Below are positions 1 to 10,389 of a stretch of DNA of 64,000 bases, piece by piece (positions within the stretch are counted from its first letter, which is position 1; the number at the start of each line of letters is the position of its first letter). The stretch is from Ramazzottius varieornatus (lineage: Eukaryota; Tardigrada; Eutardigrada; Parachela; Ramazzottiidae). The stretch is taken from NCBI GenBank assembly GCA_001949185.1, contig BDGG01000005.1:3015972-3079971 (forward strand). Reading direction: 5' to 3'. A program made the translations under genes and the position numbers. The notes beneath the pieces were generated by a model. That model did no database searches and had not been told where the DNA came from. It saw only the letters and a program-made list of their open reading frames with translations.

Positions 1-848
1 GATCTGGCAGAAAAGCCAAAACAAACCGACCAATTTGAAAGCTGTGCTGATCATTTGCTGGTAACGCCAATGTTTACCAGCAAATCTACAGAACTGATCG
101 CCAAATGTAAGCGGCAAAAACCCGGCGCATTGTAGCGTCAACCACTGAGGAAGAAATATTGCCGAAATGTCGTCCGCCATCACATAACACATAAACTGAA
201 AGGCTTTGAAGCAGCACAGACGCTCGCACGGGTTGTCACGTTTCTGCTTATCCACGACGAGGACATCTGAAGCAATAAATAGGCGATGTTGGTGGAACCC
301 GATTATCAGTCGACAATGGTGCCCCACCAGACCGGAGCTAGACACAATGGTCGCTGACAGATCTAAAAGCATTTATCCCGGAAGTTTACACAGCGCGCAA
401 GTGCTGCTTTCAGGTGGCGATGCACTTCCAGCTATACCAAAGACAGGTTAATGGAGGCGACACCTTCTGAATGACACTGATGCTTCACTGTATGGTTGTT
501 AACTCAACTTATCGCTCCTAAGACTAGTGGTAATTAGGGAACAAATACAAAAATGACTGGCATATGGAAGCTTATATATCGGCAAACTCCCGTAAGAGCA
601 TCATACTGTATGAGAAGAGCACTAAAAAAAGAGCTTGCCGGCAAACCGGCATGTACAAACGCATGGTCAAACGAGCAACGTACAAGCCATCAAAGACGTA
701 ACGATAAAAGTACAACAACGAAGGAAGGTGGAAAGCGCGAACAACAAATAAGCCAGCTTGACTCCCAATTCAAATCCACAGCTCTCCGTGCATATTGTCG
801 CGGTCCAGACCCAACCAACCACTGACTGGTTTATCAAATCACTTCGGG
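1..848. other. no gene recognised
   Basis: Only short overlapping reading frames of low-complexity composition are present, without splice-site support or recognisable motifs. No repeat copy was identified in this stretch. Confidence 0.5.
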
Positions 849-1048
849 TACATGCAGGACGAGACATTATGGTGCAGTAAAAATTGTGGTACAGGCGTTC
901 TCGCTACGGCGGTACGGGAGCACGTACGTACGCGACCGATTCACATCAATCCATTTTTCGACACTTCTCTACGGCTGAATTTCCATTTCGACGTCCTTTC
1001 CGCCTGTCCCATAATTTTACTGTACCATTATTTCTCGTCTTGCGTGCA
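849..1048. mobile_element. TIR element, TA-flanked family, copy A
   Basis: A 200-bp non-autonomous element. Its left end reads CATGCAGGACGAG and its right end is the imperfect reverse complement. Both ends carry the family signature of a CAGTAAAA box followed by a GGTACAGG/GGGACAGG box. The left flank is TA and the right flank is a degenerate CA. The family recurs at 9815, 10003, 35127, 54203 and 61950. Copy D (35127) keeps part of a helix-turn-helix transposase, suggesting a pogo-type Tc1/mariner origin for the family. Confidence 0.75.
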
Positions 1049-1582
1049 CAAGACAACGTCTGAGACTTATCTTTGTGTATGACACGGTGCGTAGCACTAG
1101 ACTTCTCCGATGAAAAGTTTAGCTTCTGGGAGGTATGGAAAATGGAAAGCGCGAGGTGTTGTTACAGTTGTTTTTTTCGCAAGATACTTTGTTGTAAAGT
1201 AGTCTACTGTAAAAAGTCAGGCTCAAAAGTAGGGCCCTCATGCAAAAACGCTTCCAGTACACAGAAAAATATTGCTATATGGTGTCATCCGTCAAGATTT
1301 TACAAAGTATCGAACAGGGTAAACAAAGCTACGACGGAAGATGGAAGTCCATTGGCTTGAACAGCGGTCAAAGTATGTATGCCAAGAACATCAACGCCAG
1401 TTATATTAATGCTTAATTTCCATTTACTGTGTTATTCGGTAAGATTGTGTTGGGATGCTAGTTCCACCACCTTGCGAGATGTGAAGCTGCTAGAAAATGC
1501 TCGTGCTCTTTCATGATGAGCTCTTTCACCAGTACGCGCTGACTACGATAACGAGGGTATATGCCTGAAAAAACGAATACAG

Positions 1583-1665
1583 TGCACGCACGAAGAGAAA
1601 ATTAAATATGGTCCAGTAAAAAGTATGGACCGAGCCTTTTTCGCAGAGCGTGGAGCTCTGCAACA
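1583..1665 (+). mobile_element. TIR element fragment (left end only)
   Basis: The left terminal motif (CACGCACGAAGAG, then a CAGTAAAAAGTATGGACC box and a CTTTTTCGC stretch) matches the start of the TA-flanked family. No matching right end is found before about 1900, so this copy is truncated or has been interrupted. Confidence 0.5.
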
Positions 1666-1844
1666 AATGTCCTAAACTATCGAAGTCTGGTAGCCGAGTA
1701 ATGTCGCGTACGTACGCGCACCTGGCCTATTCACCGGCTTAGACAAAATTTCCAGCCACCCGCCGAAAGCGGCATGTGCCAGCAAAACTAACCAATCAAT
1801 CAAAGCGCTGCCGCTTTCGGCCGGTGGCCGGATACAGTCCAGTC

Positions 1845-2083
1845 GCTCGAAATCCGTACCAAATTTTTGCATCTCAGTTCAGAGCCCGCCATACATTCAC
1901 TATGCAGCATGCCATGCTAAATGCCAAAACTACATAACACGAGCACTACACCCTGCCTTAACTGGTGTAATCAACAAATCAACTGGGAGATGACCGACTG
2001 TCTGATCATGGTCAGCAGTGTGGTAACTTTGAAGGAATTTCACGTTTTAGAAATGCAAAAATTTGGTACGGATTTTGAACGAC
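1845..2083. repeat. inverted repeat of about 28 bp
   Basis: The stretch around 1848-1873 (minus strand) and 2053-2080 (plus strand) are near-identical in inverted orientation, sharing TGCAAAAATTTGGTACGGAT. A second inverted repeat, CGCCGAAAGCGGCA with TGCCGCTTTCGGC, lies just left of it (1761-1822). This looks like nested remains of inverted-repeat transposons. No coding content was identified. Confidence 0.45.
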
Positions 2084-2115
2084 CGGACTCTAGTTTTTCC
2101 GGGCCGGTTATTAAG

Positions 2116-2500
2116 TCAGGCACGCGTACCACTGACCTTTCCCAGAACTACGAAGAGGTGTATGGCAAACCCTATGCGCATGCCGTAGAGCGCGAACACC
2201 AGAGCCGGAAATGCGTGCGAAAGCAGGTTGTTTTCAATCCAGCCCTCTGCCTGGAAACGATTGACTATCACAGCCGTGAAACCAAGCAGGGCCGCGGGAT
2301 CACAACGGTAAACGATAGACAGTATTAGGACAAGAAGTGCAGCAGAGAATGCCAAAATTTCAGCATTTCCATGTAGAGCTTTTGCCAGACCAGCACTTTC
2401 TGGTTGAGTGCATAGATCGACTTGACTATGCCCTGCGTCAATGCACTCAGTTGCTCTTTCCTCTCATGATGGAGGGTCTTCATGGCGGTGGCCACAAGAG
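2116..2500 (-). pseudogene. ARL6IP1-like (reticulon-homology) fragment, frameshifted
   Basis: On the minus strand a first frame (2500 to about 2355) encodes a lysine- and glutamine-rich start ending in NQKVLVWQKLYMEML. A second frame (about 2355 to 2116) continues with the hydrophobic stretch AFSAALLVLILSIVYRCDP, then a second hydrophobic stretch. The order 'VLxWxxxW/Y, hydrophobic hairpin, IVYxxDPxxLxG' resembles the N-terminal half of ARL6IP1, an ER membrane-shaping protein of about 200 residues. The two parts are out of frame by one base at about 2355, with no plausible intron, and the C-terminal half is missing. I read this as a decayed or duplicated fragment. The identification rests on motif order recalled from the family and is only moderately sure. 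Confidence 0.4.
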
Positions 2501-2509
2501 AAGCTGACA

Positions 2510-4132
2510 AGATCTCTTATTCTAGTGTCCGGTGCAGTGTGCTGGGACCTGGGTACAACAAGTTCCGCTGAGCGCTGTGCATCCGGGAGTTGCAAAGCCC
2601 TGGATGCTGCTGAAAGCCCGCGTCTGATGCAGTTGTCTGCCTCCTCGGACTGCCTGTAAGCGGAAGCCGTACGTTGACAGCTTAGGGAACTGATTTGCTG
2701 GTTCAATTGGAAGATGAAGTGAACCCATAGTCCGACCTCTGTCCGCTGTTTGAAAAATATCTCGGGAGTGCCGAGCCTGTTTTGTCCATGCCCATAATTA
2801 GACAAAGCACGTGTACGTATATGGCGGATATAACGTTGTTGCTTCTGGGCAACATTTCCACTGTTGACATCGTCGATATCTCCAGTGATGGCCCTTACGA
2901 TTTCTTTTCAGCAGTCGAATATTCGAACTATGGCCACGACTTGGGGAGCCGCGCCGAACCGTTACTGCACTTCCTGCTGTAGCGTAGCCCGACCAGACAA
3001 CCTGGAAGCGCCAGAAGTTTGAACGTTCGAGTGCCAAAAAGAATAGAAATTGTTTGGGCTACCTGTGAGGGTCGGAAGTACTGTTCTGAGTGCCGCTGTC
3101 ATTGGCCATGGAACGATGTGTTTTGAGTGCAGGCGGAAAACGCAACTGCTTTGCCAGCACGCTCTTGGTCCTTACTGGTCACTTCCTTCAACAACAGACT
3201 TATCGATATTGCCAGAGTAAACGTCTGTCAAACAAAGCGTACCAGTACACCAACATGAAGGCGTAAAAATGAATCGACCCATTTGCGCGTAAAGCTTTGA
3301 GCTCTGGCAAACTTCATTATGGATAATATTGCGGTTTTTGAGAGCCGGACGATCAGCTTCCGACAAAGGTGACCACGAGTGACGCTTAATTTATCATGCA
3401 CAACCATCGCCCACTCGGTTTTCTATTAATAGAATAGCCATCCCATGCGGATGTTACAGCCTTCCGCTGCCAGGGTGTCGAAATTCAATCAGTTTTCTTT
3501 AATCGTATATACTTATACGACGCCCATTAACACTTAGGAGACCAAGGGGGTACCCCGGTTGCCTGGCGCGCCCCAAAAGCCTTGCAGAATGGCTTCTGTT
3601 GAACCTTTTCGTCTCGAATTTTCGCGTTTGCTTTCAGAAGCTTTTTCGCTTCCAGTTAGAAAAGACGTGAACTGGCTAGCAGCTTTCTGAAAATTTCGAG
3701 AGAATATATCGTTTTTGACCAGCTTTTGTCTTCAGTTGACAGACCAAACTTTTTACTTAAGAGCTGGCTGACGAAAAGCCTCTTTAAAAATCGGACAGAG
3801 AGCTAGTACATTGGTACCGTCTTAGAAGCTTCAGTATGTTCCATGCTGCGTGACCAGTGGTCACAGCAAAAATGAAAAGGTCTGGCACTTTGGTTCACTT
3901 AGTGGCGCATTTTACTCGAAAAATGCGAAGCGTACATGTGGTTATTGGTCCCATCTAACCCCACCCCATGATTTCAGCCAGTTAAAAACTAGGGAAGGTG
4001 ATCTACCCCCCTTGTACTCCCAGAGCACGGAATTGCGTGGTCTTTTAAGTGTTAACCATTGCCGTTGTTTAGAGACGAACAGCTTTCGGCGCGGACAGCC
4101 ATTCCACGGGAATAGTACGACACCCCAGTTGA
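2510..4132. other. no gene recognised
   Basis: Several short reading frames occur but none has family motifs or supporting splice sites. The 3540-3800 part is rich in CTTTC/GAAAG runs. This stretch includes the presumed upstream region of the CFAP299 gene. No TATA box or other promoter element could be assigned. Confidence 0.4.
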
Positions 4133-5707
4133 ATGCCACTTTGCAGCAGTCTAAGTAATAGAATGTCAATATTACGCACAAGAGCGGATAAGGCACCCGC
4201 AAAAACATTGCCAGCACCTCATGCTCAGCCGCACACTAAAACCGAGGAAGACGAAGACATTGGCAACGTCGTGACCTTGACCTCGGCCATCCGAACGTTC
4301 GATACTTACGATGACTACCTGGACAGCCAGCTGACCGAGGAGGACTTATTCTACTTTGGAGACCATCGCTTGGCCCAGACTATCCTTGAACAAGGCTTCG
4401 ATCGCAATCGTGAAAAGTTCACTCGAAGAAAGTTTAATCAGGCTAAAGAAGCAGCAGAACACCGCATCCAAGCTATCGAAGCCGCTCGAGTCGCTGGTGT
4501 GAAGTCGGTTAAAGCTGAGGATGCTGGGCTGAGAGAACTAGCAAGGAGAAAGTACGAGAACGAAAGCGGAAGGTTGGCCACCATTATATTCTTACGAACC
4601 CGCAATACTAAAGGTCAAGAAATATCTGCATACATTGACTTTGCACATCGTTTGACAGTCGACCCTGAAAGATGGCGGGATATCATATCAGGTAAAACAC
4701 GGCTTGAACCCGAAGAGACCGATCTGAGTTTCTACAACTGGAGCACTCGTGCTTCGTTTCTGAACGATTCTTTAAACTTTACCGTGAGCGTGGGAAAAGA
4801 CTGCAAAGTGAAATTCAAACACAAGAAAGACCATCAAAGCGTGCGCGTTAGTCGGTTTGTCCCTAGCAAGAACAACAGCTTTGAAACGCCCGAAAGTGGT
4901 CGAACGAAAATCCAGTCGAAAACATACGCCCAAGTGACGTTGTTCGATCACTGGGTGCGTTTTTGGAGCACGTCGGATGAGTACGATGGACGACCCTTAT
5001 CGAGGCTATGTGATGAAGTATTGCTGAATGATAACGTCGATCTACCTGGCGCGGTGGGTGCCGCTTTGGTTGAAGAGGACTTGCTGCAAATAGCCAGGAA
5101 CGCACTGGGGATATTGCCTTCGAAGAGGAAACAGAGTGTATGGGAAACTCGAGAGGCTATGGATCAACAGACAACATCCGGGTTACAAATCCTGCAGTCA
5201 TCCGTGGCTGATACATTGAATTTGCTTTATGATATGGAAGTGCACGATCAGCGGAATGCCATCTTGGGGACTTTTGACTACCGACAGCTAACTGCGCAGT
5301 TTGAGAAACTGTTACCGGCGAGGTTCCGGAACTGGACGCATGGGCCGAAGCTGGACCAACCCGCGCAAGATGGTCGGACGTCTTTCGAACATGAGATGAA
5401 TGCAGCGAAAGAGAGGAAGAAGAAAGAGGAGACACTGAGTTTCGATCCGACACCGTATTTATCGATCATTCGTCGTTTGGCACCGAGGACGATGTCGGAG
5501 GACATACCGGAACTTGGTGAGCAAGAGTCAAACCATACATTGCAAAGTCCGCTGACTGATGCAACGGAAAGTTTGCTGACTGCTATCAAAAAGAGCCCGG
5601 TAACAGGTGAGCTGGACACGGAACCACCGATACTACAGAGGGAAGTGCGGAGAGCCAGCGGAGTATTACGCACACATTTATTTACAAGACGGAATACGGA
5701 AGGATAA
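4133..5707 (+). CDS. CFAP299: CFAP299 (cilia- and flagella-associated protein 299) with long C-terminal extension
   Basis: A single open frame of 524 codons. Residues of about 50-285 match CFAP299 (vertebrate C4orf22): TFDTYDDYLDSQ near the start, then SGRLATIIFLRTRN, QEISAYIDFAHRL, DLSFYNW and finally YAQVTLFDHW. Family members are usually about 230 residues and consist of little more than this domain. Here roughly 240 further residues follow, charged and without recognisable domains. CFAP299 proteins are associated with motile cilia, sperm flagella and testis, and their molecular role is poorly known. Two in-frame starts exist (4133 and 4163); neither removes conserved sequence. Unlike its neighbours the gene has no intron, so a retrocopy origin is possible. 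Its stop lies 64 bp from the stop of the RIIa-domain gene on the other strand, so the two are convergent. Confidence 0.85.
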   Translation: MPLCSSLSNRMSILRTRADKAPAKTLPAPHAQPHTKTEEDEDIGNVVTLTSAIRTFDTYDDYLDSQLTEEDLFYFGDHRLAQTILEQGFDRNREKFTRRKFNQAKEAAEHRIQAIEAARVAGVKSVKAEDAGLRELARRKYENESGRLATIIFLRTRNTKGQEISAYIDFAHRLTVDPERWRDIISGKTRLEPEETDLSFYNWSTRASFLNDSLNFTVSVGKDCKVKFKHKKDHQSVRVSRFVPSKNNSFETPESGRTKIQSKTYAQVTLFDHWVRFWSTSDEYDGRPLSRLCDEVLLNDNVDLPGAVGAALVEEDLLQIARNALGILPSKRKQSVWETREAMDQQTTSGLQILQSSVADTLNLLYDMEVHDQRNAILGTFDYRQLTAQFEKLLPARFRNWTHGPKLDQPAQDGRTSFEHEMNAAKERKKKEETLSFDPTPYLSIIRRLAPRTMSEDIPELGEQESNHTLQSPLTDATESLLTAIKKSPVTGELDTEPPILQREVRRASGVLRTHLFTRRNTEG

Positions 5708-5771
5708 CTGCCGTAAAAACTGTAGTGAATATGTGCCGGAAGCAAGTACATGTCGAAAAGCGCTCCACAAT

Positions 5772-6607
5772 CTACGAAGCAGCTGATGGTTCTAGGTGAT
5801 GTTTCTTGGAGTGGTGTCCGTGTTTGTTTTTGTGGTGGGCAGGAGACGCACATGGATCGACCGGTGGCGGACACACGCATACTTTGGGTTTTGGTGGCAT
5901 GGTGTTTCGTAGAGACAGCGCTAGCATTTTACGGGCGATTTCTTGCAGGGCTTTTGGCGAGCTGGCGGTGGTGTTTGGGTCGAACTTGACCTGGGCTTGT
6001 AGGTCCGCCTCGGTCTCACGTTTAACGTTCCCGCCGTACTCGAGCAGCCCCAGACGCTTCAGGACAACGTCGTCCAACTGATAGGACTGGATTTCCTGCA
6101 GTACACGATCTTTAAGGTTGTCACCGGCGAGGTACTCTGCGCGAGCAAACACAATTATTTAATACAGAAAAGTATCTCGTAAGCTGCCTGTCGGAAAGTG
6201 ATTCTCAACAGAGCGAAATTTTACCTACCTATCACGAACCGCATAGCGTCTTCCGGCTGATGCTTGACTGTTGCTCTGTAGAACGAACACGCTAATGAGG
6301 TCAAACGTTCGCGTGTGCAGTTCAGAAAATTGTGTAGAAAAAAACGTGTGTGGACTTGCAATTGCCGAATGCAACATTCGACCGAGCTACGGCACAATCT
6401 CGATGTAAGTTTGCATTACGCTGTGACCGCCATGATGATGTAGTCGACTTCCGGATGTACGCGCAGATATTTTTCGTCGTCGGCAGTCATGTCGAGAATA
6501 ATTCGAGCCATCTTGATTTTTTGCCGATCGAACAGTGTGTCCGTTTTCCAGTGCTCATGGCTCTTGACGGCGCAGGTCTGCCGGGTTTCTTCCATTTTGT
6601 CCATCAT
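5772..6607 (-). CDS. RIIa-domain (RIIAD1-like) protein, three exons
   Basis: Exons on the minus strand are 6420-6607, 6229-6275 and 5772-6136, all with GT-AG borders and agreeing phases (2, then 1), giving 199 residues. The joined N-terminal half reads DEKYLRVHPEVDYIIMAV, then KHQPEDAMRFVIEYLAGD. This matches RIIa-domain protein 1 (RIIAD1), which has 'NEKYLxxHPEV', then 'KRPDDIREFAADYFTDP'. The RIIa fold is a dimerisation and docking four-helix bundle found in PKA regulatory subunits and in axonemal proteins. The C-terminal half (about residues 110-199) is a divergent extension ending in a His/Lys-rich tail (HHKNKHGHHSKKHH). It is convergent with CFAP299, with 64 bp between the stops. RIIAD1 itself is about 92 residues, so this protein is twice the usual length. 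Confidence 0.7.
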
Positions 6608-6749
6608 TATGTCAAATTAGGACCTTCAAGATATTAGGAGTGTTACTGGTATGATCTACTTTTGCATAGAATAGTATCATTCGCCATTGTTGCCGGGGAA
6701 GTCGGGAATTCGTTAGTACGGCAAGTTATGCCAAAGGTTTTGTAAAAAC

Positions 6750-6902
6750 TCACTGTTTGGCCGAATCGTGGAATTTCGTCGACTTCGAAATACGTACCAA
6801 CGGCGACAGCGACTGGCGAAACTTTTCCTTTTCGGATAGAAAAATCATAGCGTAAACCGGCGACAGAAGGTTCTACGGTAAATGTGCAGTCCGTGGCAGC
6901 CA
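6750..6902 (-). CDS. possible orphan coding exon
   Basis: On the minus strand a sequence bounded by an acceptor (tttttgacctag) and a donor (ACA|GTGAGT) translates without stops. It includes CTFTVEPSVAGLRYDFSIRK and ends EVDEIPRFGQT. Composition and splice signals look like real coding sequence. It does not join in phase to the RIIa-domain gene downstream, whose first ATG is preceded by an in-frame stop. No family is recognised, and no partner exon was found upstream. Confidence 0.3.
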
Positions 6903-8117
6903 GTTTGAGGTTCCTAGGTCAAAAACTGGCTTCTTCTGACCTCATGTTTTCACTTCTTTGAAAATTTTCCTCATTAATGAAGCTCTCTGGCAGCGTTTAA
7001 CTACTAGTGAGATTGGAGAACTAGCATGGCTTCGAAGAGAGGTGGGAAAGTCCCATAACCGTTTTCCTGTTGGGCGTGAAAACATGCGCGCCACTTGATC
7101 GGGGGACATCATCGCTTCTCGTCTTCACAATTTCATATCCAGGTTTGTTTTGATTTTCCGCCCAAATGTTTTTTTTCAGAACAAGTACTAAAGCATCTTG
7201 TTTTAGACCAGCTTCACCTAAGTGTCGTCAGTTTGACGGTTGCTGAGTTGATATCACTACGTCGCGAATACTCACAGACTGCAGCGAGTAGGCCTTCTGA
7301 AGGCCTACTCATAATAACTAATGGCTAACTCAACAACCGTTCCTACAGCCGGCTGACTGAATAACCTCTCCCTCGTATGGAAAATGTGAAGAACTGAGCG
7401 GGAAACACGAAAACTGATTTTTCGCAGTGCTTTGTTTCAGGTGGTAGTCACTTGGCCCCCAGGCTGTATAACATTTCGTCGTTTTGGAGGTTGCCAGTCC
7501 TTCACTTGGATTCTTTCTGTACTTTCCATGTCTACTGTACATTTGGTTTCATTTGTGCTACAGTGTTTTGTCCCACTTCAGACGTCAAGTGGCGGTACAT
7601 GTTGGTGGGCCTTGGACTGGGTCTTTTCTTACAGTACTATTATACTGGACAATGGCACGGCATCCTTGGGCCGAGACTTCCTGGCCTCAGGTATCTCATC
7701 GCCCACAGGGCCACACACTGCAATGTGCAGTGTACTGTTTATGTAGTTGAAGCCCTGCGGATCTCTGATAATAATTATTATTGATCGTCCACCGAGCAGC
7801 GCAGGCAAAGACCTCTTTCTCTTAACCGCTCCACATCACGATCGACGTAAAAGTTTGTGAGCGTTCACTCGACATCACTTTCTTCGGTAAATAAACGCTA
7901 ACATGATTCATCAGGTCTGTCTGACTGAAGCTCGATGTCGATCACTCCGTAAAGCCAGCGTCTTCCAAATCCTCATCCGCAAGGTTTGCCTCAGTGCGTA
8001 CTCCATTGATCGGACTTCCCACTTCCTGATGCTTCGGTAAATTCCTTCGTATGCCCACCTCGTCATTTTTCGGCCATTTCTTCATTCACGCTAATTCGTT
8101 TAGAGTATAATAAAACC
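6903..8117. other. intergenic; overlapping weak frames at 7432-7784
   Basis: No gene is confidently seen. Three overlapping plus-strand frames at 7432-7784 are hydrophobic, but no one of them is preferred and none has a recognised motif. The short element at 7236-7340 is listed separately. Confidence 0.4.
7236..7340. mobile_element. short inverted-repeat element (GTTGCTGAGTT family)
   Basis: About 105 bp. The ends ACGGTTGCTGAGTT and AACTCAACAACCGT are inverted copies (13 of 14), and inside lies the palindrome GTAGGCCTTCTGAAGGCCTAC. A second copy is at 61661-61743 with ends GGTTGCCGAGTTAGC and GCTAACTCGACAACC, and part of one (GGCTAACTCAACAAC) is at 32561-32575. It is a short MITE-like family with no coding capacity. 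Confidence 0.55.
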
Positions 8118-8804
8118 ATGGCCCTTGAAAGTCATATCTGTAACGGACATCCTCCTCCCGCTGCTGGCTTCTCCGATCTACCTCTAGAAGTACTCGACAT
8201 TATTTTCCGTCCTTTATCATTCACCGATAAGCGCCGCTTCCGACAAGTCTCCCCCGCATGGAAGAGTGCGCTGGACCATGGTCGCCACTACCGACATGTG
8301 GAAATTCCGGCCTCGGATGTTCCTGCACCGACAGACACCAGAATCGGATCCTTCCAGAACAGCCTGAAATCTGTGGCGCCTTTCGTCGAACGGATGACCA
8401 TAGTGAGCCAGCGGAGAAATAATTTTTCCGAGCCTATGGCCAAAGGAACTCTTCATCTAGTATCGGAGACCGAAATCAATTTGGATTCTCTCTTTGCCAT
8501 CAAAGACATTTTTCCTCAATTGACGCAGCTGGATTTTGACGGGGGATGTTCGAGGTTTACAACGTTGGCCTTGTTCCTACCACGATCGATAACGCAAGTG
8601 CGTTTCAAGGACTTCGACTTTGTCGACCGGTTGATGGAGCCACTATCGCTGGGCTGCATTCCGTGCGCGTACTACAATGTTCACGTGCGCGGAAGCTACA
8701 CCATGAACGTTCCCGAAAACGATGATAAGGGCCGAAATGGTCTGAAGAAGGAACTCCTGGAAGTCGCGCGAAAATTTTACCGCCCGGTCATGTACACGAT
8801 GTAG
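8118..8804 (+). CDS. F-box protein, single exon
   Basis: 228 codons, starting at an ATG in a strong context (AAACCATGGCC). Residues 18-53 form an F-box: FSDLPLEVLDIIFRPLS, then RRFRQVSPAWKSALD. F-box proteins recruit substrates to SCF (Skp1-cullin) ubiquitin ligases through this motif. The rest has alternating hydrophobic residues (for example IFPQLTQLDFDGG) that may form degenerate leucine-rich repeats, as in many invertebrate F-box proteins, but no clear repeat period is visible. There is no intron. Two other F-box genes in the window (20.6-21.0 kb and 46.9-47.6 kb) are of a different subtype, with an intron inside the F-box. The substrate is unknown. Confidence 0.7.
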   Translation: MALESHICNGHPPPAAGFSDLPLEVLDIIFRPLSFTDKRRFRQVSPAWKSALDHGRHYRHVEIPASDVPAPTDTRIGSFQNSLKSVAPFVERMTIVSQRRNNFSEPMAKGTLHLVSETEINLDSLFAIKDIFPQLTQLDFDGGCSRFTTLALFLPRSITQVRFKDFDFVDRLMEPLSLGCIPCAYYNVHVRGSYTMNVPENDDKGRNGLKKELLEVARKFYRPVMYTM

Positions 8805-9125
8805 CGACCTGATGTACAACAGGGATAGCTTTCCGTGTTCGCTTTCTGTTGGAATCGAGTTGACTATCGTATTTACTACTCAGTCGAGAAATTGTGGATA
8901 TCTATGCATGCTGACTTCTTTCCCTCTTCACATTTGCGCGATATAGTGGAGAAGCTCTTTGTTGTAAGTAAACAATAGTATATAAATTCGTTAAACTGGT
9001 CATGCTCGTAAAAGGACAACATTCAGCTAAATTTGGGCGCTCTCATCTGAGCCAGGGAGTCGCTTCAGTTCGCATGCTGTAGATACTGTAGAATTGCCGA
9101 ATTAGCCGCGACTGAATCGAAGTTG

Positions 9126-10389
9126 TCAGCGTCGCACTGAAAGGCAGAAGTTTTCATGGTCACTGGCCAGGAAACAGCATTTCCTGCCGGTAGGACAGGT
9201 TGCATCGTTGGTTGACTTGGGAGAACATGTGCGGTCGCAGGAGGTCCTGGCTGCGCTGCCGCTGTCCGGACATTTCCCGGGACGGTTTCGGACTGTTGAA
9301 TTTGATAACAGCGAACGATGATTAATGATCAGCTGGACACGTGTCTTCTGATTGTTATTCTGTTGTCGTTGACAGTGGCCTTACCGTTACACTGAGGTTT
9401 GAAGGTGCAAAGAGTTCCGTTGTTGGGACACTGGTCAGGCACAGTTACACAGTGTGAACCCGGTTTGCACGGATTATGTTCTCGACAAGCGTCTGCAGAA
9501 CAATAATATTCAACACTTTCAGCACGATCGTTTCATGTTTGCAGGATACTACCGTCCTCTTTGTGTATACAGGAATTTTGTTGGCTGGTACCGTGTCGCG
9601 GAGGCTGATCCAACCAATAGGCAATTTCCGGTGCATGTGCTTACCTATTGTTGTGACGGGTGTCGCAGAGCAAATTGCAAGATGTCTACAGAATATCTGG
9701 TCGCAGTAATAGTCCGTAATTGCAGAACAGATCTTCCCGTTGGGACACTTCACGTTCTGCAAATACAAGTCAAACGTACAGTACCTTCAACGAAATTCTG
9801 GAACTACAGCCCAAGTATGCAGGAGAATTATAGGCCAGTCAAATATTATGGGTCAGGCCTTTTCGCTACGCCGGTAAGGAAGCATGCCCTTTTCAACACC
9901 TTTCCACGGTTGAATTTTCATTTTGCAGTCGTCTCCGTCTGGCCCATAATTTCCACTGGCCAATAATTTATCTTCGTGCGTGTCGAAAGAGTAAGATGAT
10001 GTCACGCACGATGGAAAATTATGGGGCCAGTAAAAATTATGGGACAGTCCTTTTTGCTACGGCGGTACGGAAGCACGTTCGTACGTGACCGATTCATAGT
10101 GATGCACTCTTCGACACTTTTCCATTTTGCCGTCTTTTCCGCCTGGTTCCATAATTTTTACTGGCCCCATAATTTACCGTCGTGCGTGTACAGTACGAGG
10201 ATGAGGTCTGAACTTACAACGCATGGGTCCGCCGTAATGAAGGGAGCAGGTTTACAGCTCTCTGTAAAGCGGATCCAGCATCAAGAATCATTCTCAACAA
10301 TCACGAGTTCTACTTCAAACCGCCAAATTCGACTTACCGGCTGAGTAGATCAGACCGCAAAAAACAACCACGCAGAAGATTGAGTTCAT
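9126..10389 (-). CDS. secreted cysteine-rich protein with C-terminal WAP domain, five exons
   Basis: Exons on the minus strand are 10338-10389, 10218-10261, 9645-9756, 9385-9492 and 9126-9292. All borders are GT-AG and all phases agree, giving 160 residues. Exon 1 encodes a signal peptide (MNSIFCVVVFCGLIYSAG). The mature part has repeated Cys-rich units (ESCKPAPFITADPCV, VKCPNGKICSA, NPCKPGSHC, CPNNGTLC). The last exon encodes a WAP four-disulfide core: RPGKCPDSG, then SCDRTC, then CPTGRKCC. WAP domains are typical of secreted protease inhibitors and antimicrobial proteins; which applies here cannot be told. Intron 2 (9757-10217) contains two copies of the TA-flanked TIR element and almost nothing else. 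No neighbour appears functionally related. Confidence 0.75.
9815..9985. mobile_element. TIR element, TA-flanked family, copy B
   Basis: A diverged copy inside intron 2 of the WAP gene. The CAGTCAAATATTATGGG box on the left is mirrored by CCCATAATTTCCACTGG near the right end, and the internal CTTTTCGCTACG motif is kept. The ends are degenerate and no clean TA duplication can be defined. Confidence 0.6.
10003..10190. mobile_element. TIR element, TA-flanked family, copy C
   Basis: A well-preserved copy of about 188 bp directly next to copy B in the same intron. The left end CACGCACGATGG and right end CCGTCGTGCGTG are inverted. The inner boxes GGGCCAGTAAAAATTATGGG and its reverse complement near the right end are also matched. 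A TA follows the right end (10189-10190); the left flank is degenerate. Confidence 0.75.

Noticed and set aside
5278-5880. 200-codon minus-strand frame opposite the CFAP299 3' part
   Set aside because: It overlaps the conserved CFAP299 frame and the RIIa-gene last exon, has low-complexity Ser-rich composition and no motif. It is an antisense shadow.
7432-7784. Three overlapping hydrophobic plus-strand frames of 88-110 codons
   Set aside because: No frame is favoured, no homologous family is recognised and splice support is lacking.
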